From contig DNXO01000054.1 in NCBI GenBank assembly GCA_003506895.1, forward strand, positions 1-49,977: 49,977 nucleotides of DNA. The letters run 5' to 3'. The first letter of the stretch is position 1. Every line of letters begins with the position of its first letter. This document shows, in pieces, positions 8,649 to 17,291 of this stretch. The position numbers and the translations under genes were made by a program. Source of the stretch: Acetobacteraceae bacterium. Lineage in GTDB: Bacteria > Pseudomonadota > Alphaproteobacteria > Acetobacterales > Acetobacteraceae. The notes below the pieces were generated by a model. The model did not search any database and had not been told where the DNA came from. It saw only the letters and a program-made list of their open reading frames with translations.

Positions 8649-9374
8649 ATGATCGACCTGCACTACTGGCCCACGCCGAACGGCAAGAAGGTCACGATCC
8701 TGCTGGAAGAAGCCGGGATCCCGTATAACATTGTTCCGGTGAATATCGGCCGCGGCGACCAGTTCACCCCCCAGTTCCTGAAGATGAACCCGAACCATCG
8801 CATGCCAGTGATGGTGGACAATGCCCCGACCGGCGGCGGCGAGCCGATCGTGATCTTCGAGTCCGGCGCCATCATGCTGTATCTGGCGGAGAAAGCCGGG
8901 AAGTTCTACCCGCAGGACACGCGCGGAAAATACGCGGTGACCGAGTGGCTGATCTGGCAGATGGCGAACCAAGGCCCCAAACTCGGCGAGTGCGGCCACT
9001 TCCGCCGGCTGGGCGACAAACAGGGCGACCAGTCCTATGCCGTGCGTCGCTTCACCGATGAGGCGAACCGGTTATACGGCGTGCTCAACAACAGACTGTA
9101 TGAGAGCAATTACTTGGCTGGTAACGAATATACCATCGCCGACATGATCTGCTATCCGTGGACGGTGAACTGGAAAGCCCAAGGCCAGGATATCGAGGAA
9201 TTCAAGTACATGAAGCGCTGGCAGGAAGAACTGTCAGCCCGCCCGGCAGTCCAGCGCGGGATGGCCGTCGGCGCCGATCTGTCCGAGGACGTGACGAAAC
9301 TACCGGCCGCCGAACAGGAACGCCGAGCGAAAATCATGTACAACCAGCGTGCTCGGCCGGTTCCGGCCGCGTAG
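8649..9374 (+). CDS. Glutathione S-transferase, YfcG/Ure2p-like
   Basis: A 241-aa GST. The N-terminal domain begins LHYWPTPNGKKVTILLEEAG, with the TPNGxKV motif typical of Nu-class (YfcG/Ure2p-like) enzymes that often act as disulfide reductases. The conserved FESGAIMLYLAEK glutathione-binding segment is at about residue 75. The helical domain carries WQMANQGPKLGECGHFRR and the folding motif NEYTIADMICYPW. RBS GAGGAAT precedes the ATG. It is followed 24 bp later by a DsbA-fold isomerase, so the two may form a small glutathione-linked unit. Confidence 0.85.
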   Translation: MIDLHYWPTPNGKKVTILLEEAGIPYNIVPVNIGRGDQFTPQFLKMNPNHRMPVMVDNAPTGGGEPIVIFESGAIMLYLAEKAGKFYPQDTRGKYAVTEWLIWQMANQGPKLGECGHFRRLGDKQGDQSYAVRRFTDEANRLYGVLNNRLYESNYLAGNEYTIADMICYPWTVNWKAQGQDIEEFKYMKRWQEELSARPAVQRGMAVGADLSEDVTKLPAAEQERRAKIMYNQRARPVPAA

Positions 9375-9398
9375 TCGATAAGAAAGGAAAACGACCCT

Positions 9399-10010
9399 AT
9401 GGCCGAACTAGAATGTTTCTTCGATTGCTCCAGCCCGTGGACCTATTTCGCCTTTGAATCGCTGTTGCGTATGCAGGATGAAATTGGCGTCACCATCCAA
9501 TGGCGCCCGTTTCTTGTCGGCGGAGTCTTCAACGCCGTGAACCAGAGCGTCTATAACTCCCGCGACGCGCCCGTGCCGGCGAAGTCCGCCTATAGCAAGA
9601 AAGACCAGCAGGATTGGGCGCGCTATCTTGGCTTGCCCATCCACTACCGCCCCACGGTGTTCCCGGTAAACAGCGTCAAAGCCATGCGCGCCTGCATCGT
9701 TCTGGAACCCGACGGCAAGCTCGTCCCGTTCGCTCGGGCAGCCTTCAAAGCCTACTGGACCGACGACAAGGACATCTCGCAAATCCCAGTCCTGACCGAG
9801 ATCTGCGACAGCCTGGGCATCGACGCGACGAAGCTGTTCTCGGCCATCGACCAGCAGCCGGTCAAGGACACGTTGCGCGCCAACACGCAGGAGGCGATCG
9901 ACCGTGGCAGCTTCGGTTCACCCACGATCTTCGTCGGCGGCGACGACATGTATTTCGGCAATGACCGCATGCCGCTGATCAAAGACGCCGTGCTGCGGCG
10001 GCGGGGATAG
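9399..10010 (+). CDS. DsbA-family 2-hydroxychromene-2-carboxylate isomerase-like protein
   Basis: A 203-aa kappa-class-like/DsbA-fold protein. It starts FFDCSSPWTYFAFES, with Ser in place of a CxxC pair as in HCCA isomerases. It contains INWRPF-like QWRPFLVGGVFNAVN near residue 44 and ends with FGSPTIFVGGDDMYFGNDRM, the cis-Pro/C-terminal signature. HCCA isomerases are glutathione-dependent enzymes of naphthalene-type aromatic breakdown, but most family members have other, unknown substrates. A strong RBS (AAAGGA) is present. Convergent with the synthetase at 10023; a stable hairpin separates the two. Confidence 0.8.
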   Translation: MAELECFFDCSSPWTYFAFESLLRMQDEIGVTIQWRPFLVGGVFNAVNQSVYNSRDAPVPAKSAYSKKDQQDWARYLGLPIHYRPTVFPVNSVKAMRACIVLEPDGKLVPFARAAFKAYWTDDKDISQIPVLTEICDSLGIDATKLFSAIDQQPVKDTLRANTQEAIDRGSFGSPTIFVGGDDMYFGNDRMPLIKDAVLRRRG

Positions 10011-10021
10011 CGTTCCTCCCT

Positions 10022-10050
10022 GTCAGGGTCCGGCTCGTCCGGACCCTGAC
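10022..10050. terminator. Perfect 12-bp inverted repeat at a convergent gene end
   Basis: Arms GTCAGGGTCCGG (10022-10033) and CCGGACCCTGAC (10039-10050) are perfectly complementary with a 5-nt loop. The hairpin spans the last codons of the minus-strand synthetase and lies 11 bp beyond the plus-strand isomerase stop. No T tract follows on either strand, so it may act as a 3' stability element or a weak bidirectional terminator. Confidence 0.5.
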
Positions 10051-11990
10051 GCGGGATCGGAAGCATACCGGACCAGTTCCTCCACGGCCTCGGGATTGAC
10101 CAGGCTCGACAGATCGCCCGCCGGCTGACCGGTCAGCGTGGTCCGGACCACCCGGCGCATGATCTTCATCGATCTGGTCTTCGGCAGATCACTTACGAAC
10201 AGAACCCGTTTCGGACGGAACGACTTCCCCAGTGCCTTGGCAACCGCATCGGCAAGCAGCGCGGCCTGGGCAGCATCGCCCGCCTGCCCCGGCGCCGGCA
10301 CCACAACGCAGACGACCGACGACCCGGTGATCGGGTCCGGCAGGCCCACGACCGCGGCCTCGGTCACCGTGCCGGTCGCCAGCAGGGCTTCCTCCACCTC
10401 GGTGGGACCCAACCGCTTGCCGGCGACCTTCATCGTGTCGTCCGATCGGCCATGCAGGAACCAAAAGCCTTCGGCGTCACGGGAGGCGAGGTCGCCATGC
10501 ACCCACATGCCGGGGATCTGGCTCCAATAGCTTTCGATGTAGCGCTGCTCGTCGCGCCACAGCCCCCGTGTGGTGCCGATGCACGCCTCCCGCATCACCA
10601 GTTCGCCGATCTCACCCACGCCGACGCTGTTGCCGTCCGCATCCACGATATCGCCGCCCGTCCCCGGTACCGGCCCGTTGAAGCTGGCCGGCTTTTGCGG
10701 AAACAGGATGTTGGAGGCGACGATCGCGCACATCTCGGTCCCGCCGGAGAAATTCAGGATCGGCGCACGTCCGCCACCGACGCGGCGCATCACCCATGAC
10801 CAGCTTTCGCGGTCCCAAGCCTCGCCGCTGGAGGGGAAAGCGCGCAGCGACGACAGGTCATACCGGTCCAGTAACGCATCGGCCTCTCGCCGCAGCATGC
10901 GCGCCAGCGTCGGCGCGGTGCCGAAATGGGTGATGCGGTAGTGCTGAATCAACCGCCACATGCGGCCGGCATCGGGAAAGGTCGGCGCACCCTCGGCGAT
11001 AACCAGCGTGGCACCGGCGAGCAGCGACCCGATGATCGTCACGGTCCCGCCGAACCAGCCGAAATCCGTTGGCCACAACAGCCGATCGCCGGCCTTGATG
11101 TCCAGCGACAGCAGCGCGTCCTGCCCAAGTTTCAGACCCAACCCGCAATGCGTATGCACCGCGCCCTTCGGCTTGCCCGTGGTGCCGGAGGTGTACATCA
11201 GCAGCGCCGGTTGTTCCGCCGGCAATTCAAGCGCGGGTGCCGCTTCGGACACCGAGAGCGTATCCCACCAGATGTCGCGCGGCGGGGTCATCGGCGTGTC
11301 CAAACCGGTGTTGCGTAGAACGATGACGTGGCGGACGTCGCTGTTGCCCGCCAATGCCTCATCGATGACCGGCTTCATCGGCACGATCTGGCCGCGGCGC
11401 TGCGTGGCGTCGGCGGTAATCACGGCTTTCGCGCCGCTCAACGCCAGGCGTTGCGAGACCGCATCGGCCCCGAAGCCGGAGAACAGCGGCAAGGTGATGC
11501 AGCCGATGCGGAGGCACGCCATGAAGGCCACGACGGTTTGCGGCAGCATCGGCAGATAGAAGCCGACGACATCCCCCGGTTGCAGACCCAGCCGTTGCAG
11601 ACCGGCGCCCAGTGCGGCGGCGTCGCGATCGAGTTCAGCATAGGTCAGGGTTTGGGTGCGGCCGTCCTCAGCTTCCCAGATCACGGCGGGGCGGTCGGGG
11701 TGCTGCTCAACCGTCGCGGTGACGGCGGTGTCATACAGGTTGGTTGTGCCGCCGGTACACCAGCGCGGATGCTGGATACCGTCCGTCAGGTCCATCATCC
11801 GGTTCGGGGTCTGGCGGAAGCGGAACTTCAACCATGTCGCCAGGGATCGCCAGTACCACTCCGGATCGCTGGAGGATCGGGCCGCCAGCGTGGCGTAATC
11901 CGGCACGCCGCTCTGGGCGATGAAGCTGGTCCAGTTGGCGTCGCGGATGATGGCGTCGGACGGACGCCATTCGATGTCTGATTCGGTCAT
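10023..11990 (-). CDS. Acyl-CoA synthetase (acetyl-/acetoacetyl-CoA synthetase family)
   Basis: A 655-aa ATP-dependent acid-CoA ligase that forms acyl-AMP and then acyl-CoA. The phosphate loop TSGTTGKPKG is at residues 267-276. A GTAPT segment and ACAS-type N- and C-terminal domains are present, and the C-terminal catalytic lysine sits in KTRSMKIMRR (Lys609, where acetyl-CoA synthetases have KTRSGKIMRR). Length and the N-terminal extension fit acetyl-/acetoacetyl-/propionyl-CoA synthetases rather than medium- or long-chain ligases; the exact acid is not readable. It is monocistronic. A palindrome (11989-12026) begins at its start codon and would lie in the 5' leader. Confidence 0.8.
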   Translation of the reverse strand: MTESDIEWRPSDAIIRDANWTSFIAQSGVPDYATLAARSSSDPEWYWRSLATWLKFRFRQTPNRMMDLTDGIQHPRWCTGGTTNLYDTAVTATVEQHPDRPAVIWEAEDGRTQTLTYAELDRDAAALGAGLQRLGLQPGDVVGFYLPMLPQTVVAFMACLRIGCITLPLFSGFGADAVSQRLALSGAKAVITADATQRRGQIVPMKPVIDEALAGNSDVRHVIVLRNTGLDTPMTPPRDIWWDTLSVSEAAPALELPAEQPALLMYTSGTTGKPKGAVHTHCGLGLKLGQDALLSLDIKAGDRLLWPTDFGWFGGTVTIIGSLLAGATLVIAEGAPTFPDAGRMWRLIQHYRITHFGTAPTLARMLRREADALLDRYDLSSLRAFPSSGEAWDRESWSWVMRRVGGGRAPILNFSGGTEMCAIVASNILFPQKPASFNGPVPGTGGDIVDADGNSVGVGEIGELVMREACIGTTRGLWRDEQRYIESYWSQIPGMWVHGDLASRDAEGFWFLHGRSDDTMKVAGKRLGPTEVEEALLATGTVTEAAVVGLPDPITGSSVVCVVVPAPGQAGDAAQAALLADAVAKALGKSFRPKRVLFVSDLPKTRSMKIMRRVVRTTLTGQPAGDLSSLVNPEAVEELVRYASDPASGSGRAGP

Positions 11991-12026
11991 AGCCGCATTC
12001 TCCCCGCCGGGAGGATGCGGCTATGA
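11989..12026. repeat. Palindrome overlapping the synthetase start codon
   Basis: CATAGCCGCATTCTCC on the left and GGAGGATGCGGCTATG on the right form an inverted repeat (one mismatch) around CCGCC. Because the minus-strand gene starts at 11990, an RNA hairpin here would sequester the region directly upstream of the ATG, including the GGAG-type ribosome-binding sequence. A role in translation control is inference; a transposon footprint or operator are alternatives. Confidence 0.5.
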
Positions 12027-12216
12027 CTGTGCTGTAGGCAAGAGCGGCTACACAGCCGGTTCTGGATCGTACGCGGCGCATATCGCGGCGGTCATTCTCC
12101 TGGTCGCATGCTCGATCGGTTCCGCGATCAGCTTCCCGGCGGTATCGCACCAGGGCGCTTATCGGGTTATTGGGGTCGTGATCGGGCACCTCCCTGATCC
12201 GGAGTGGGCGGAGACG
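12027..12216. other. Intergenic, nothing recognised
   Basis: Spacer between the synthetase leader palindrome and the left end of the GxxExxY cassette. No open frame with a plausible start, RBS and composition was found on either strand. Confidence 0.5.
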
Positions 12217-12683
12217 GAAATATATTCAACCGCGGATGCATGCGGATTCGCGCGGATATTTCATTTCGTTTATAGGCCGTTGACCACACGTTGAATCTCA
12301 AGACGCGACTTGCCGAAGTTCAGTAGCAGGCACAGTCGCAGGTTGGTGGCCTTCAGATAGTTCATGCATTGGGCGGTATGGATGCTATCCAGCATCTTTA
12401 CTGCTTTCAGTTCCACCATGACGGAGTTCTCGACCGGAAAATCGACCGCGTCGTCACCGACGACAACGCCGTCATAGTAAACAGATATTTTATGTTGTTG
12501 GGTGACAGATAATCCCGCCCCGCGCATTTCATGCGCCAAAGCATTCTCATAAGCCTTTTCCGGGAACCCTGCCCCGAGCGTGTTGATAACCCGAAAAGCA
12601 CATCCGATAATAAGTTCCGAAGTCCGGTTAAGACTTTCTTGATCTGCGTCCATCTGCGTTCATCCGCGGTTGAAATATACTTC
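12217..12683. mobile_element. GxxExxY cassette 1 bounded by inverted repeats
   Basis: A 467-bp unit. Its left end (12217-12238, GAAATATATTCAACCGCGGATG) and right end (12661-12683 read on the minus strand) match at 21 of 23 positions as inverted copies. Inside the ends both sides continue with degenerate ACGCAGAT-type units. The only gene inside is the GxxExxY ORF, whose ATG lies within the right-hand repeat array. There is no transposase. Repeats of this kind beside GxxExxY genes are common in bacteria; interpretation as a mobile cassette is inference, strengthened by the second copy at 31858-32331 with the same design and nearly the same length. Confidence 0.5.
12270..12653 (-). CDS. GxxExxY protein (PD-(D/E)XK-like)
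   Basis: A 127-aa member of the GxxExxY family, related to the PD-(D/E)XK nuclease fold. The name-giving motif is G29-F-P-E32-K-A-Y35. A D..VE..VMVELKA segment follows near residue 75, with an ExK pair in the expected place of the nuclease active site, and the C-terminus LLNFGKSRLEIQRV is typical. The molecular function of the family is not established. The gene fills the inverted-repeat cassette 12217-12683 almost exactly and starts inside the right-hand repeat. It appears intact, unlike its relative at 31913-32295. Confidence 0.85.
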   Translation of the reverse strand: MDADQESLNRTSELIIGCAFRVINTLGAGFPEKAYENALAHEMRGAGLSVTQQHKISVYYDGVVVGDDAVDFPVENSVMVELKAVKMLDSIHTAQCMNYLKATNLRLCLLLNFGKSRLEIQRVVNGL

Positions 12684-12892
12684 GCGGTGCCAATAACCCG
12701 CCGACCACAAAGACTACAGACCGAAGTTTCCAGGAAATAGTAAATATCCGATTAACAAACCTCGCAAGTTGCGAGAGGCTCCCCGATGGCAGGGCGACAG
12801 AATCGATAACCCTAATTTCGTTACGCACCAAATCAATAATTTTGGCAAAATGTTCACGGCAGGCGAATTAACGGCATCCGTAACGGCACGAA
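12684..12892. other. AT-richer intergenic segment with a palindrome
   Basis: No gene recognised. It contains the short palindrome CTCGCAA-G-TTGCGAG (12761-12775) and several A/T-rich stretches, unlike the surrounding GC-rich sequence. It lies between two minus-strand transcripts, so it could hold the promoter of the GxxExxY gene; no clear -35/-10 pair was identified. Confidence 0.4.
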
Positions 12893-12926
12893 GGAGTTGA
12901 ACAGCCCAGATCGCTTGTTCAACTCC
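12893..12926 (-). terminator. Hairpin downstream of purH
   Basis: GGAGTTGAACA (12893-12903) and TGTTCAACTCC (12916-12926) form an 11-bp perfect stem with a 12-nt loop, starting 14 bp after the purH stop. On the minus strand it is followed only by TTCG, so it is a hairpin-type end without a long T tract. Confidence 0.55.
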
Positions 12927-12940
12927 CGTCTCCCCGCCCC

Positions 12941-14515
12941 TCAGTGCCTAAAATGCCGCATCCCCGTAAACACCATCGCCAACCCGGCCGCGTCCGCCGC
13001 AGCGATCACCTCCGCATCGCGGATCGACCCGCCCGGCTGGATCACCGCCGTAGCGCCCGCCGAAACCGCAACCTCCAGTCCATCCGCGAACGGGAAGAAC
13101 GCGTCCGACGCCACCACACTCCCCTGAGTCAGCCGTTCCGACAGCCCGGCCGTCTTCGCCGCTTCCTCGCTCTTCCAGGCCGCGATCCGTGCCGAGTCCA
13201 CCCGGTTCGGCTGACCGCCGCCAATCCCCACCGTGGCACCACCCTTGGCATAGACAATCGCGTTGGACTTCACATGCTTGCACACCCGGAACGCGAACAG
13301 CAGGTCCGCCATCTCGGCATCTGAAGGCGCCCGCTTCGTCACCACCTGCAACGCACTCGCCGCCACCCGCCCGGCGTCGCGCGTTTGCGCCAGGAACCCG
13401 CCCGCCAAGCTGCGGAACGTCAGCCCGCCCGCCGCCGCGTCCGGCATCCCGCCGGTCAGCAGCAGCCGCAAATTCTTCTTGCGCGCCAGCACCGCCTTCG
13501 CCGCCTCATCGGCATCCGGCGCGATAATCACCTCGGTGAAAATCGCCGCGATCTTCTCCGCCGCCGCCGCATCCAGCGTCCGGTTCACCGCCACGATCCC
13601 GCCGTAAGGCGACACCGGATCGCACCGGAACGCGGCATCCCACGCATCCACCAGCCGCTCCGCCGAGGCCACGCCGCAGGGCGTCGCATGCTTGATGATG
13701 GCAATCGTCGGCGCCTCAAACTCCGCCACGCATTCAAACGCCGCATCCGTATCGTTCAGGTTGTTATAGGACAGTTCCTTGCCCTGCACCTGCACCGCCG
13801 TCGCCACGCCCGGCCGCGTGCCGGACACATAAAACGCCGCCGCCTGATGCGGATTTTCGCCATACCGCAGCGTCTGCCGCAGCGAACCCGCAATGGTCAA
13901 ACGGCGCGGGAAAGTCTCCTCGCGTTGCCCCGCGAACCAAGCCCCAATCGCCGAGTCATACGCCGCCGTCCGAGCATAAGCCTCACCCGCCAACCGCCGC
14001 CGCAGGCCCAGAGACGTCCCGCCCGACGCTTCCAGTTCGTCCAGCACCGCCCCGTACTGCTCCGGGTCGGTCAAAACCGTCACGAAATCGTGGTTCTTCG
14101 CCGCCGCGCGGATCAGCGCCGGCCCGCCGATATCGATGTTCTCGACGCAATCGTCATACGGCGCCCCCTTCGCGACGGTCGCCTCAAACGGATACAGGTT
14201 CACCGCGACCAGATCGATCGGGGCGATCCCGTGCGCCTGCATCTGCTCCATGTGTTCCGGCACATCGCGCCGGCCCAGGATGCCGCCGTGGATCTGCGGC
14301 ACCAGCGTCTTCACCCGCCCGTCCATGATCTCCGGAAAACCGGTATGGTCGGAAACCTCTTTCACCGGCACACCAGCCTCACGCAGCGCCTTCGCCGATC
14401 CGCCGGTGGACAGGATTTCCACCCCACGCGCCGCCAGGGCCTGGGCAAACGGCACCAGACCGCTCTTGTCGGAGACGGAGATCAACGCCCGTCGGATAGG
14501 AACGATGTCGGTCAT
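12941..14515 (-). CDS. purH: Bifunctional AICAR formyltransferase / IMP cyclohydrolase
   Basis: A 524-aa protein catalysing the last two steps of IMP synthesis. The N-terminal MGS-like cyclohydrolase domain starts RRALISVSDKSG, with STGGSAKAL and the GGPALIRAAAKNH segment. The transformylase domain has RYGENPHQAAAFY, the catalytic KHATPCG (Lys and His), GGIVAVNR and a terminal TGMRHFRH. Full family length. Last gene of the minus-strand block ugd-rsmB-rpe-heparinase-GT-purH; 42 bp separate it from the glycosyltransferase gene upstream of it in transcription... the two are on the same strand with purH downstream. A hairpin follows its stop. Confidence 0.96.
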   Translation of the reverse strand: MTDIVPIRRALISVSDKSGLVPFAQALAARGVEILSTGGSAKALREAGVPVKEVSDHTGFPEIMDGRVKTLVPQIHGGILGRRDVPEHMEQMQAHGIAPIDLVAVNLYPFEATVAKGAPYDDCVENIDIGGPALIRAAAKNHDFVTVLTDPEQYGAVLDELEASGGTSLGLRRRLAGEAYARTAAYDSAIGAWFAGQREETFPRRLTIAGSLRQTLRYGENPHQAAAFYVSGTRPGVATAVQVQGKELSYNNLNDTDAAFECVAEFEAPTIAIIKHATPCGVASAERLVDAWDAAFRCDPVSPYGGIVAVNRTLDAAAAEKIAAIFTEVIIAPDADEAAKAVLARKKNLRLLLTGGMPDAAAGGLTFRSLAGGFLAQTRDAGRVAASALQVVTKRAPSDAEMADLLFAFRVCKHVKSNAIVYAKGGATVGIGGGQPNRVDSARIAAWKSEEAAKTAGLSERLTQGSVVASDAFFPFADGLEVAVSAGATAVIQPGGSIRDAEVIAAADAAGLAMVFTGMRHFRH

Positions 14516-14557
14516 GGCAGTGGGGTCCCGTGCTGCTTCAAGCGCGGCGGGATAAAC

Positions 14558-15664
14558 CTACAAACCCAGCAGGTCCAGCGTCCGGGACAAGACTTTCGCC
14601 TCATCATAGCAGTCCAGCGCCCGTTGCCGCCCCGCCAGCCCCATGCGGGCGCGCAAATCCGGGTCGCGAACCAGCCGCCCGAACGCCGAACCCAGGGCGG
14701 CCGCGTCGCCAGCCGGGACCTGCAATCCAGTTTCTCCGTCAACCACCTGCTCAGCCGGTCCGCGCACATTGGTGGCGACCACGGGCAGCCCGGTCAGCAT
14801 CGCCTCGATCACCGACATTGGCAGACCCTCGAACCGGCTTGGCAGCGTGAAGATGTCGGCGGCGGCCAGCAGCGCGGGAATATCCGAACGGTACCCCAGC
14901 ATCCGCAGCCGGTATCCCAGCCCGGCGGAGCGCAGCAGCGCCGCCATATCCGCCCCCCGGTCGCTGTCCAGCCGTTCGCCGACCACCCAAAGTTCGGCCT
15001 CGGGCACCGACCGCATCGCGGCGGCGAGTTCGGGATAGCCTTTGTGCCAAACCAACCGGGACACCGCGATGATCACCACGCGATCCCTGGGCACCCCCAG
15101 TTCCGCCCGTAGTCGCTCCCGAGCACCAGGGTCAGGCCGGAACACGGCGGGGTTCCGCCCGTTGCGAACGGCTTCGGCGTGCGCCGCGATGCCCAACCGC
15201 CGCGCGTCCCGGGCCTCGGCCTCGGAAACGGTCAGGAACACGTCGGTCACCCGCGCCGCGATCCACTCCATGACGAACGACAGCCCGCGCCGGGGCAGCG
15301 ATGACGACGCATGATTGAACAGGAACCCGTGACAGGTATAGGCGACCTTCGGCACCCCGGCGATCCGGGCGGCCAGACGTGCAAGGAACCCGCTGATCGG
15401 CATGTGGGCATGCACCAGATCGGGCTTTTCATCGCGCAGCAGCCTGACCAGCGACCAAAACGCCCGGATATGCGCGACGGGCGACAACCGCCGCACGAAC
15501 GGCACCGCGATCACCCGGAAGCCCTCCGCCCGGACATCGTCCAGCAACGGCCCTTCGGCGCAGGCACCCACGACCTCATGGCCCCGGTCGCGAATCGCCC
15601 GCATCAGCGGCAGCAAGAAGTGCCGCAGCGAGAAATCCACGTTGGTGATCTCGATAATTTTCAT
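14558..15664 (-). CDS. GT4-type glycosyltransferase
   Basis: A 368-aa GT-B fold glycosyltransferase of family 4. The N-terminal acceptor domain begins MKIIEITNVDFSLRHFLLPL. The C-terminal donor domain has ISRLVWHKGYPEL, the GYRSDIPALLAAADIF segment and PSRFEGLPMSVIEAM with the EGxP..xxEAM nucleotide-sugar motif. It probably adds a sugar in surface polysaccharide or O-antigen synthesis; donor and acceptor are unknown. It lies between a heparinase-like gene and purH on one strand, 16 bp after the former. The presence of UDP-glucose dehydrogenase in the same block suggests a polysaccharide theme. No membrane helix is evident, consistent with a cytoplasmic peripheral enzyme. Confidence 0.85.
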   Translation of the reverse strand: MKIIEITNVDFSLRHFLLPLMRAIRDRGHEVVGACAEGPLLDDVRAEGFRVIAVPFVRRLSPVAHIRAFWSLVRLLRDEKPDLVHAHMPISGFLARLAARIAGVPKVAYTCHGFLFNHASSSLPRRGLSFVMEWIAARVTDVFLTVSEAEARDARRLGIAAHAEAVRNGRNPAVFRPDPGARERLRAELGVPRDRVVIIAVSRLVWHKGYPELAAAMRSVPEAELWVVGERLDSDRGADMAALLRSAGLGYRLRMLGYRSDIPALLAAADIFTLPSRFEGLPMSVIEAMLTGLPVVATNVRGPAEQVVDGETGLQVPAGDAAALGSAFGRLVRDPDLRARMGLAGRQRALDCYDEAKVLSRTLDLLGL

Positions 15665-15680
15665 CGCGGCCGAACGGTTC

Positions 15681-17291
15681 TTATCCGGCCCGTTCGACCT
15701 TGCTCAGCGCCCATTTGATGTGCTGCGGTCCGTCGGCGAACCCGGTCAACACGATCTGCTCGCCGCGCCTGGGCTCTGCCCCGCCCAGATAAACCGTCTC
15801 TTCCAGGTTCAACCGCGCACCATCCGCGCGCAGCCGCCAGAACGTGCCGGATTTCAGCCTCAACAGCACCGCCGCGCCGTCCTGCTGCACGCTGGCCTGC
15901 ACATCGGGATGCAGATGGAAGCGCAGCGTGAACGGCTGGCCCTCGGCCGCCTCGATCAAATCCTCGCCGCGGATGTCCTCGCCGCTTTCGGCCATGTACA
16001 GACGCCGGCGATGCACCGCGTTGAACGTCTTGCGCCAGCCGTCGTGCGAGACATCAAGCCAGTGCGCCCCGGCGGCTTCCTGGCGGTTCACCTCCACCAC
16101 GGTCGGGCGCCGACCCAGGCCTTCGGGCTTCAACTCACTGCTGTTCAGATCACCAATCACCAGCGTCGAATGTGCCGCCGTCGCTCGGGCGGCATCGTGC
16201 CACTCCGGCGGGCCAGCCGGGAACGCACCGCAATTGACGATCAACCGGTCCCGCCCGATCGACAACTCCATCGACAGCGTCCCGGCATGCGCCAGCCGGT
16301 CCAACCCCGGAGGCGCCGGCACGCCGCAATCCACGATCAGCACGCTGCGCCCGGCCTGCATGCGGGTAAACCCGCCTTCACCCAGCGCCGATGGCCCACG
16401 TCCGCCGCGCCCCGCCTGGGTCAGCACCAGATCGACCAGCGCCGCGGTTTCCTCCTTGCTGCCGTTGAACAGCGCCAACCCACCGTCACCGTGCCGCATC
16501 ATCCGCAGCGCCGGAGACATCCGCTCGATCGCATGCGCCAGCACCGGCGGCGGCGGGGTCTGAGACGTCTGGAACAGCGCCCGTATCTCTGTCAGGTCCT
16601 GCAACGCCGACAACTGCGCCGCCGGGCTGCGTTCGGCATGGCAGCCATCCGGCAGGATCTGCCGGGCAATCTCCTGCGGCAGGAACCGCAGCGCTCGGGT
16701 CAGAAACCCTGCGTGTTCGCGCAATGCCACGGCGGCCGCGACCAGCCCCTTCAAGGCCGTCAGCGCCCTGGCATCCAGTTCCTCGGCGGGCAGAGCCGCT
16801 GACAGGCCGCGCGCATCGGCGACCAGACGGCTCATCAGCCGCTGGCGGAACACATCGTCGGCCGTCGCCGCGAAGAAGTCGTAATGCCCCAGCCACGCGG
16901 TTATCCGGGCGCCGACCACATCGGGCCGATGCGCCACCGGGTCCGACGGCGGGTTGGCGATCCATTCCGCCACCAAGCCCCTGGCGCGCAGCCGAGCCGC
17001 ATCGGTTCCCAGCGCGCGCAGGTCGCGCAGCCATGTGAACCCGTGCGCCCCGGACCGCCAAACCGCCGAACCACCGAGTTGATTCCAGCCGCCCTGCCGC
17101 AAAGCCTGAACCGAACCGCCGATCTCCAGCTCACCCTTGATCAGTTCCGCCCCGCGCGTGGGGTCGCCGGGCCACGGGTCGCGCACCGACAATGCGGGCG
17201 CGTCCGGCACCCGCCCCATGCGGAGGCTGGGCAAGCGCGCCATCGCCCGCCGAGCACCGCGCAAAAACGATCGAGGCGTTGTCACCGTCAC
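15681..17291 (-). CDS. Heparinase II/III-like protein
   Basis: A 536-aa protein of the heparinase II/III family: an alpha-toroid domain (roughly residues 60-330) followed by a beta-sandwich domain (roughly 340-530). The segments HGFTWLRDLRALG, RMMRHGDGGLALFNGS and DCGxPxPPG...HAGTLSMELS are typical. The latter matches the conserved part seen in alphaproteobacterial homologues beside rpe/rsmB and purH. Family members cleave uronic-acid polysaccharides. No Sec signal is obvious at the N-terminus (it begins with an Arg-rich, non-hydrophobic stretch), so the location is uncertain. Its start overlaps the rpe stop by 4 bp, indicating coupled expression. Confidence 0.8.
   Translation of the reverse strand: MTVTTPRSFLRGARRAMARLPSLRMGRVPDAPALSVRDPWPGDPTRGAELIKGELEIGGSVQALRQGGWNQLGGSAVWRSGAHGFTWLRDLRALGTDAARLRARGLVAEWIANPPSDPVAHRPDVVGARITAWLGHYDFFAATADDVFRQRLMSRLVADARGLSAALPAEELDARALTALKGLVAAAVALREHAGFLTRALRFLPQEIARQILPDGCHAERSPAAQLSALQDLTEIRALFQTSQTPPPPVLAHAIERMSPALRMMRHGDGGLALFNGSKEETAALVDLVLTQAGRGGRGPSALGEGGFTRMQAGRSVLIVDCGVPAPPGLDRLAHAGTLSMELSIGRDRLIVNCGAFPAGPPEWHDAARATAAHSTLVIGDLNSSELKPEGLGRRPTVVEVNRQEAAGAHWLDVSHDGWRKTFNAVHRRRLYMAESGEDIRGEDLIEAAEGQPFTLRFHLHPDVQASVQQDGAAVLLRLKSGTFWRLRADGARLNLEETVYLGGAEPRRGEQIVLTGFADGPQHIKWALSKVERAG

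Noticed and set aside
13385..15112. 575-aa plus-strand open frame antisense to purH and the glycosyltransferase
   Set aside because: Shadow frame with Arg/His-rich low-complexity product.
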